Below, piece by piece: positions 58,609-64,000 of a stretch of DNA of 64,000 nucleotides (position 1 is the first letter of the stretch; each line of letters starts with the position of its first letter). The notes under the pieces were generated by a model that had not been told where the DNA came from, made no database searches, and saw nothing but the letters and a program-made list of their open reading frames with translations. The DNA lies in the NCBI RefSeq assembly GCF_030295975.1, contig NZ_AP027364.1, forward strand, positions 3,596,001-3,660,000, given 5' to 3'. Made by a program: the position numbers and the translations under genes. The DNA is from Thalassotalea atypica (GTDB lineage Bacteria; Pseudomonadota; Gammaproteobacteria; Enterobacterales; Alteromonadaceae).

Positions 58609-59691
58609 TCACATTTCCGAATGAGTTACTTGTTGATTAAAAACAAGTAATTTATGTGGCTTTAACGATACGGTGAGCTGCTGCCCTAATTGGTAGACGG
58701 ATTCACTGTATAAACTCAGCTGACTAAATTTGAGCTGCGGATCACCGTCAATGCTGTCAATGCTGTCAATATGGTAATGAAATCCCTGCTCGGTTACACC
58801 AATATGCACCACTTCAGCATTTACAGGCTTATCATCATCAAGTGACAAGTGCTGTGGTTTAATGAGCAGTTTGGCCAATGATTCAACTGAATGATCTTTA
58901 TCATCATTAAAGTCAAACTCACCTAAGGCTGTTTTTACATGCGACGTCGCTATTTTACACGGAACCCAACTGCCCAATTGTAGAAAGTCTGCAACCAACC
59001 AGCTTTTAGGGTTTTGGCAAAGTTCGGTTGGCGCCCCTACTTGTAGTAGCTGCCCTTCATTCATCACCGCCATTTTATCGGCAAAAGTGAACACCTCATC
59101 TTTATTGTGTGTAACAAAAATAGCACTGATGCCTAATTGTTTAAGCAAACGACGAATTTCTAGCATCAATTCGTGACGTAAACGGGCATCGATATTAGAA
59201 AAAGGCTCATCTAATAACAGTAATTTAGGCTGAGGTGCTAAAGCACGAGCAATAGCAACACGTTGTTGCTGTCCACCAGAGAGTTGATGAGGGTATCGGT
59301 TAGCGTACTCTGACAGTTTAAGTAACGTTAATAACTGTTCAACCCGCTCTGATTGAATATCTTTCGCCAAACGCTTTATACCAAACGCAACATTCTCTTG
59401 TACTGTTAAATGCGGGAACAGCGCATAATCTTGAAAGATCATGCCGATGTGTCGATGCTCAGGTTCAACAAATTGGTTTTGATCGATAACGATTTTGTTA
59501 CCCAAAGAAATACGCCCGCGCTCGAAACGAACAAAGCCTGCAAGTGTATTTAATAGCGTTGTTTTACCACAGCCACTAGCGCCAACTAACCCCATAATTT
59601 CGCCCGCATTAAGCGTCAAATTAATATCCGATAAAATATTATTGCCATCAAGGGCAACACTGAGTTGTTCAATTTCAAGTAGTTGAGTCAC
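58609..59691 (-). CDS. fbpC: Iron(III) ABC transporter ATP-binding protein FbpC
   Basis: This ATPase powers ferric-iron uptake with FbpA and FbpB. The 360 residues have Walker A GASGCGKTT near 37-45, the Q loop, the signature LSGGQQQRVAIARAL near 138-152, Walker B LLLLDEPFSNID, the H loop VTHNKDE and a C-terminal TOBE-like domain. The tail carries an in-frame 9-bp tandem repeat encoding IDSIDSID. It follows fbpB by 37 bp. The substrate is inferred from FbpA and the upstream Fur box. Confidence 0.92.
   Translation of the reverse strand: MTQLLEIEQLSVALDGNNILSDINLTLNAGEIMGLVGASGCGKTTLLNTLAGFVRFERGRISLGNKIVIDQNQFVEPEHRHIGMIFQDYALFPHLTVQENVAFGIKRLAKDIQSERVEQLLTLLKLSEYANRYPHQLSGGQQQRVAIARALAPQPKLLLLDEPFSNIDARLRHELMLEIRRLLKQLGISAIFVTHNKDEVFTFADKMAVMNEGQLLQVGAPTELCQNPKSWLVADFLQLGSWVPCKIATSHVKTALGEFDFNDDKDHSVESLAKLLIKPQHLSLDDDKPVNAEVVHIGVTEQGFHYHIDSIDSIDGDPQLKFSQLSLYSESVYQLGQQLTVSLKPHKLLVFNQQVTHSEM
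58747..58770 (+). repeat. In-frame 9-bp tandem repeat in fbpC
   Basis: GTCAATGCT is repeated 2.7 times without mismatch. On the coding strand it encodes Ile-Asp-Ser units. Slippage here would add or remove three residues without a frameshift. Confidence 0.85.
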
Positions 59692-59728
59692 AAATATTCA
59701 CTTTTACGGGTTAGACGCATAGTCTAAA

Positions 59729-61351
59729 TCAATGCTTATCTTTATTTAGCCAGATAATCGGTAATAGGCCGAATAATACTATAAAGATCGCTCCAATAGC
59801 ACCTTGCTCTAGTTGTTCATCTGAAATTAGCTGATAAATAAAAGTGCTCAGCGTTTCAAAATTAAACGGCCTTAACAACAGTACTGCAGGGAGTTCTTTC
59901 ATCGATTCAACAAAAACCAATAGCCAAGCGACCAATATTGAGGGTTTTAACAGAGGTAAATGGACACGCTTAATGGTGGCAAGCAGACCGGCACCTAATG
60001 TTGCTGGCGCAAAATCTAAAGATGCAGGAATTTTATCAATTCCAGCGCTTACTGTGCCATTGGCAATAGCCGCAAAACGAACCACAAAGGCGAATATGAT
60101 CGCAAAAACAGTGCCTGATAGAATAAGCCCCGGCTTCTCTAGACTAAGTAACACAGCAATGTCATTCAACCAATGATCAATAGGAGCAAACGTTGCCATC
60201 AATGCCATGGCCAATACAGTACCTGGCACGGCATAACCAAACCCTGAAAGTTGCAGCGGCCACTTTGCTGATTTGTCTTCGTGCATTCTTTTGTAAAGCG
60301 ATAAAAACACCGCTAAGCACACTGAAATTGTAGCGGCAATGCCTGAGACGTAAAGCGTGTTCATACCAATATCTGTCAACGCTTTAAATTGGCCAATGTC
60401 GCTATACTTTATCGCCATTGAAATCAGCAACGTTATAGGGAGTAAGAACCCGGCAATAACTAAGAACCAGCAAAAACTTAACGCTAAAGCTTGCTGGCTT
60501 GCCGACAAACAAATTAACTCTGTTTCCTTGCTCGGCCGACTACTTTGATGTCGCTGTTTTGCACGGCTTTTTTGCTCGGCAACAACAACAAACAGCACAA
60601 ACAACATCAACACACTCGCCAGTGCATTTGCCGCCGCCATATCGCCATAGCCTAACCAAGTATCATAAATCGCTGTGGTTAGTGTATTAACGGCAAAATA
60701 TTGCACGGTGGCGAAATCAGCGATGGTTTCCATCATCACTAAGGTTGCAGACACCATGATCGCAGGACGAGCTAATGGCAATCCTATTTGTATGAATGCT
60801 TTCGAAGCAGATAACCCTAGCGTGCGGCCTGCACGAATTAAATTTCGGTCTTGTTGCTCTAGCGCCGTTCTCGTTAACATATACACATAAGGAAATAATA
60901 CGAGCGCAAGAACAACACTGGCACCAAAAAGGGTTCGAATATCAAAAAACCAATAATCATTGGCGGATTGCCAACCGAAACTTTCTCTTAAAAACCGTTG
61001 AACAGGGCCTGCATAATCGAACAAGTCCGTGTAAAGGTAAGCCACCAAATAAGCTGGCATCGCTAATGGCAACAACAACATCCAACGAAGCCATTGTCGC
61101 CCTTTGATATTAGTTTGCGTAACTAGTGCGGCACTGGGAATTCCAAACAGCAACGCCAACATCACCACATAAGCACTAAGCTTTATAGTGTTTTCGATGT
61201 ACGTTGGAAGAACGGTTTGCCATAGATGTGAAAAGAGGGAATCAGAAGAGCCAATACTGGCGATTAACATCACTAGCACGGGTAAAATTAATACCAGTGC
61301 TAGTATCCAACTTGTTAATCGCCAAAAGGGATTTTTCCGTCCTAAACTCAC
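59729..61351 (-). CDS. fbpB: Iron(III) ABC transporter permease FbpB
   Basis: This 540-residue permease is a fusion of two membrane domains, each with about six helices, as in the FbpB/ThiP type. The EAA-type loops are visible as AGRTLGLSASKAFIQIGLPLARPAI in the first half and APATLGAGLLATIKRVHLPLLKPSI in the second. It overlaps the fbpA stop by 4 bp (ATGA) and precedes fbpC, giving the order fbpA-fbpB-fbpC. Confidence 0.93.
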   Translation of the reverse strand: MSLGRKNPFWRLTSWILALVLILPVLVMLIASIGSSDSLFSHLWQTVLPTYIENTIKLSAYVVMLALLFGIPSAALVTQTNIKGRQWLRWMLLLPLAMPAYLVAYLYTDLFDYAGPVQRFLRESFGWQSANDYWFFDIRTLFGASVVLALVLFPYVYMLTRTALEQQDRNLIRAGRTLGLSASKAFIQIGLPLARPAIMVSATLVMMETIADFATVQYFAVNTLTTAIYDTWLGYGDMAAANALASVLMLFVLFVVVAEQKSRAKQRHQSSRPSKETELICLSASQQALALSFCWFLVIAGFLLPITLLISMAIKYSDIGQFKALTDIGMNTLYVSGIAATISVCLAVFLSLYKRMHEDKSAKWPLQLSGFGYAVPGTVLAMALMATFAPIDHWLNDIAVLLSLEKPGLILSGTVFAIIFAFVVRFAAIANGTVSAGIDKIPASLDFAPATLGAGLLATIKRVHLPLLKPSILVAWLLVFVESMKELPAVLLLRPFNFETLSTFIYQLISDEQLEQGAIGAIFIVLFGLLPIIWLNKDKH

Positions 61352-62346
61352 AGATCAAATTTAGCCTGATCAAGTAGCTTCAACGCTGTTTTACGGTGCT
61401 TAGCGATGGTTTCTAATGACAAAGTATCTGCTTTGAATTCACCCCATGATGCAACCAATGCCGATTTTTCAACACCTGCGCGTACCGGATATTCCATGTT
61501 TGTTTCAGCGTAAAGTTGCTGTGCAGGTGCCGACACTAAAAATTCCATCAAGGCTTTTGCTTCTTTTGTATGCGGTGCATATTTTGCCATGCCCATGCCT
61601 GAAATATTTACGTGAGCACCACGATTAGCTTGATTTGGAAAATTAATATTGACGCCATCAGCCCAAACTTTTTGCTCTTCATTGGTCAACATTTTACCGA
61701 AGTAGTAACTGTTACCAATTGCTAAGTCACACAGGTTTTGGTGGATCGCCTGAACCTGACCACGATCATTACCTTGTGGCTTACGTGCTAAGTTTTTCTT
61801 TACACCTTCTAACCAAGTTAATGTGGCTTGCTCGCCGTTGGTCGCAACCATAGAAGCAACTAATGCAACATTGTAAGGATGCTTACCACTGCGCGTACAC
61901 AGGCGACCTTTATACTTTGGATCAGCTAAATCTTCATAGCTTAATTCAACATCTCCTAATCGTTTGGCAGAATAGATATTACGAACACGCGTGGTTAAAG
62001 CAAACCAAGTATCATCTGCGGCGCGGTATTGACTAGGGATAGCGTCAGTAATTTCTGATGAAGTGACAGGTTGCAATAGCGACTTCTCATGCAATTCAAT
62101 TAATCGGCTAATGTCTGTTGTTAATAGTACATCCGCAGGGCTATGCTCACCTTCACGAGCTAAACGCTCAGCCATGCCTTTTTTTGCAAAAACAACATTG
62201 ACCTTAATGCCTGTTTTGTCAGTAAACTTTTGAAATAAAGGTTCAACCAAGAACGGTTGACGATAAGAGTAAACATTCACTTCGCTTGCAAGTGTCGAAG
62301 CAGATAGCATTAACAATGCGGATAAACCAATAATTTTCTTTAACAT
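61348..62346 (-). CDS. fbpA: Iron(III) ABC transporter periplasmic binding protein FbpA
   Basis: The 332-residue protein begins with a signal peptide (MLKKIIGLSALLMLSASTLAS) and continues with EVNVYSYRQPFLVEPLFQKF, as in ferric-binding proteins of the FutA/FbpA type. A Tyr-Tyr pair in NSYYFGKML is the usual iron-binding site of the family. I chose the ATG at 62346, which has AGG upstream and a proper signal peptide; the frame extends 16 codons upstream. A perfect 7-1-7 Fur box lies 83 bp upstream, so the operon should be induced by iron limitation. Confidence 0.94.
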   Translation of the reverse strand: MLKKIIGLSALLMLSASTLASEVNVYSYRQPFLVEPLFQKFTDKTGIKVNVVFAKKGMAERLAREGEHSPADVLLTTDISRLIELHEKSLLQPVTSSEITDAIPSQYRAADDTWFALTTRVRNIYSAKRLGDVELSYEDLADPKYKGRLCTRSGKHPYNVALVASMVATNGEQATLTWLEGVKKNLARKPQGNDRGQVQAIHQNLCDLAIGNSYYFGKMLTNEEQKVWADGVNINFPNQANRGAHVNISGMGMAKYAPHTKEAKALMEFLVSAPAQQLYAETNMEYPVRAGVEKSALVASWGEFKADTLSLETIAKHRKTALKLLDQAKFDL

Positions 62347-62428
62347 AGTAAGCCTATTTGTCAGGAAGTTTGTTGTTATTATCAATGCAGGCAAGCCTAA
62401 TTAAGTCGCCATATTCTGTCAAGGTTTC

Positions 62429-62443
62429 TGAGAATAATTCTCA
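62429..62443 (-). promoter_or_regulatory. Fur box upstream of fbpABC
   Basis: TGAGAATAATTCTCA is a perfect 7-1-7 inverted repeat close to the Fur core TGATAATNATTATCA. It differs only by one symmetric base pair in each half. It lies 83 bp before the fbpA start. Confidence 0.87.
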
Positions 62444-62460
62444 TTTAAAATTGTTTCAAA

Positions 62461-63342
62461 TCATATTCCGACAATGCCGATTACCAATAGCCAAAACGCG
62501 AAAAATAATTTCAGCTTAGTTGCCGACAGGTAACCCACTAAAGTTTTAGCAAAGATCCCCCCCATAACGGCGCCAGGCCCAGCAAATACAACTACCTGCC
62601 AATATACCTCAAATGACGCTAGGGTATATTGCCCAATAGCAGACCAAACCGTAAATGCAGACACTACCACCGCAGCCGCCACGGCCATAGTGACATCAAA
62701 TCGACGTAATATTAAATAGATGGCGAGTAATTCACCTACGCCTACCGATAACCACGCGGTTATTGCCCCACCAAGTAAGCCAATCAAGATTAGAGCGAGA
62801 TAATCAAACCAGGTAATTTGGCTTGATTCGCGGGTTGGCTTAATCAAGTATATCGTCGCTAATATAAAAGCGCCTAAAAGCAGCGAAAACCAACTGAAGC
62901 TTTCATGCAAAGAAGATGGCGACTCAAGTTTGAAAGAAAAAGTCAGCCATAAGCCTATGATGGAAAATATGCTGGTCACTGCGATTATGCGTTTATAACC
63001 TTGCCATAATCTTAAATCAGACTTTTGTGTTTTATAATGATGCCACCAAGTATAGGAGCCCGCTGTCATGCCAAAACATTGAATACCGAAACTGGTTGCA
63101 ATCGCTTGAGTTTCACTGAAACTTAGTTGATTGAACATTGGAATAAAGACGACACCGCCACCTGCCCCAGTGGAGTTCGCAAAAATTGCACCTAAAACGC
63201 CGAGCAAACTAAAATAGCTATAACTAACAAGCTCACTAATATTGGCGGGCGCCATCACTAACATCAAAACCCATGCGGTGAAAAACAATAGCAAAAAACG
63301 TGGGTTAGTCAGTGAAATAGGATTTTTCTTCGGTATTGACAC
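62461..63342 (-). CDS. TauE/SafE family permease (putative sulfite/anion exporter)
   Basis: This 293-residue membrane protein has about eight helices. Family features are SLLGVLGAIFANSTGAGGGVVFIPMF at the N terminus and GLLGGAITAWLSVGVGELLAIYLIL in the middle, the two TauE/SafE repeats. Members move sulfite, sulfoacetate or related anions; the substrate here is unknown. The GTG start shares its first base with the stop of the upstream YcxB-like gene (TAGTG), so the two are coupled. It ends 17 bp from the Fur box and may be insulated poorly from fbpA. Confidence 0.88.
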   Translation of the reverse strand: MSIPKKNPISLTNPRFLLLFFTAWVLMLVMAPANISELVSYSYFSLLGVLGAIFANSTGAGGGVVFIPMFNQLSFSETQAIATSFGIQCFGMTAGSYTWWHHYKTQKSDLRLWQGYKRIIAVTSIFSIIGLWLTFSFKLESPSSLHESFSWFSLLLGAFILATIYLIKPTRESSQITWFDYLALILIGLLGGAITAWLSVGVGELLAIYLILRRFDVTMAVAAAVVVSAFTVWSAIGQYTLASFEVYWQVVVFAGPGAVMGGIFAKTLVGYLSATKLKLFFAFWLLVIGIVGI

Positions 63343-63875
63343 TAGCTTTTTTCCGAAGCATTTAACGCGGTTTGTTCTACCGCACTTTGTTGCCCTACCA
63401 AAAATTGCTGAGCCTGCTCATTCAAGCTGCGATCAGAAATATAATGCTGAGTGCCCTGACAAATAAATACCCACCCCAACGCTGACTTGCTAAGTGATTG
63501 GATATCACGCCAAGCAAAGGTTAGATTAACGAAGGAAGATTGAGTGGAAATCCCCTGTTCGTCAATAATTAACGTGACTTCATTATTGGCCGCTTTTGAT
63601 AATAGCTGACGGTAAATCCACCAAGGTTTGCGGTAGTAAACCCCCAACGCCTCAATAATACCTAAGCCAAATACGAAATATGACATATAAGCACTAATCT
63701 CTGTCGCAATCATAATGGTCAAAGAAAATACGATTAAAACAGCTGATTTTGTATATGGACGAAACGAGTCATCTTGAACCGCAGTTTCGCTATAACATTC
63801 ACTAAAATGGCTTTTGTCTAAATGAAAGGTGTTTTCGAAGTGGAATGAATCGGTCATGAAAAATGTTGAATGCAA
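63342..63875 (-). CDS. YcxB-like membrane protein, unknown function
   Basis: The 177 residues contain two adjacent membrane segments at about 43-78 and a C-terminal beta-rich region (VTLIIDEQGISTQSSFVNLTFAWRDIQSL) that resembles YcxB-like proteins. The start is uncertain: ATG at 63875 or at 63857 (MTDSFHF), neither with a clear ribosome site. It is translationally coupled to the TauE/SafE permease gene. No function is known. The remaining 125 bp to the window end show no gene. Confidence 0.65.
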   Translation of the reverse strand: MHSTFFMTDSFHFENTFHLDKSHFSECYSETAVQDDSFRPYTKSAVLIVFSLTIMIATEISAYMSYFVFGLGIIEALGVYYRKPWWIYRQLLSKAANNEVTLIIDEQGISTQSSFVNLTFAWRDIQSLSKSALGWVFICQGTQHYISDRSLNEQAQQFLVGQQSAVEQTALNASEKS

Positions 63876-64000
63876 AGTTTTCGCTAGTGTAGCTACTATC
63901 GGGGATGATTTGTAGTGTTATCATTTAAGCTTTTGCTCAAATCATCCGCGTATTGATGCTCGACTTTGCAGTTTATTGCTTGAAACTTTAGCTAAGCTTC

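Noticed and set aside
1-64000. CRISPR array, insertion sequence or prophage
   Set aside because: No regularly spaced repeats, transposase, integrase or phage structural genes were found on either strand.

Overview
The window is a chromosomal segment of a marine gammaproteobacterium, most likely Alteromonadales and perhaps Colwelliaceae (Thalassotalea/Colwellia type). This placement is inferred from recalled protein similarity, the AT-rich intergenic DNA, a PEP-CTERM-like protein, a large TonB receptor beside an S9 peptidase, and gene order. From about 5.7 to 57 kb the order follows the first minutes of the E. coli chromosome: acnB, lpdA-aceF-aceE-pdhR, ampE-ampD, nadC, a pilin with pilB-pilC-pilD, coaE, zapD, yacG, mutT, secA, lpxC and the complete division/cell-wall (dcw) cluster up to mraZ. 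Most of it is core genome. The novelty lies in insertions and in regulatory DNA.

Layout. 1-5.4 kb: accessory end with a histidine kinase cut by the window edge, unknown exported proteins, a DUF1194/PEP-CTERM-like protein, tRNA-Ile2(CAU), a TonB-like protein, a VF530-type protein and a LysE exporter. 5.7-11.5 kb: two divergent full-length AcnB-type aconitases; the second resembles the Bacteroidota form. 11.6-17.3 kb: a small secreted protein, an S9 peptidase and a TonB-dependent receptor, probably for peptide scavenging. 17.7-24.5 kb: the pyruvate dehydrogenase operon with pdhR and a clear PdhR box. 24.8-27.8 kb: ampE-ampD, a retropepsin-like protein and nadC. 28-34.3 kb: type IV pilus pilA-pilB-pilC-pilD, then coaE, zapD and yacG. 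34.4-40 kb: mutT, secA, an M23 peptidase, a divergent DUF721/DciA-like gene and lpxC. 40-57 kb: ftsZ-ftsA-ftsQ-ddl-murC-murG-ftsW-murD-mraY-murF-murE-ftsI-ftsL-rsmH-mraZ, all on the minus strand with overlapping or nearly touching genes. 57.4-58.5 kb: an orphan two-helix membrane protein. 58.6-63.9 kb: a Fur-box-controlled iron(III) ABC transporter (fbpABC), a TauE/SafE permease and a YcxB-like protein.

How the genes connect. PdhR senses pyruvate in E. coli and its box here lies about 60 bp upstream of pdhR-aceEF-lpdA, which feeds acetyl-CoA to the TCA cycle, where the aconitases act. AmpD and AmpE belong to peptidoglycan recycling and the dcw cluster makes and remodels the same polymer. The pilus genes form one block around the prepilin peptidase.

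Most notable observations: the second, apparently imported AcnB beside the native one; a 9-bp dyad in the native acnB leader; four TTGTTACA octamers plus a 14-bp palindrome upstream of the TonB receptor; a 10-bp-phased MraZ box with a second GTGG cluster on the opposite strand; and an M23 peptidase with a DciA-like gene where E. coli has secM. I saw no CRISPR array, insertion sequence, prophage or clearly new multigene system.
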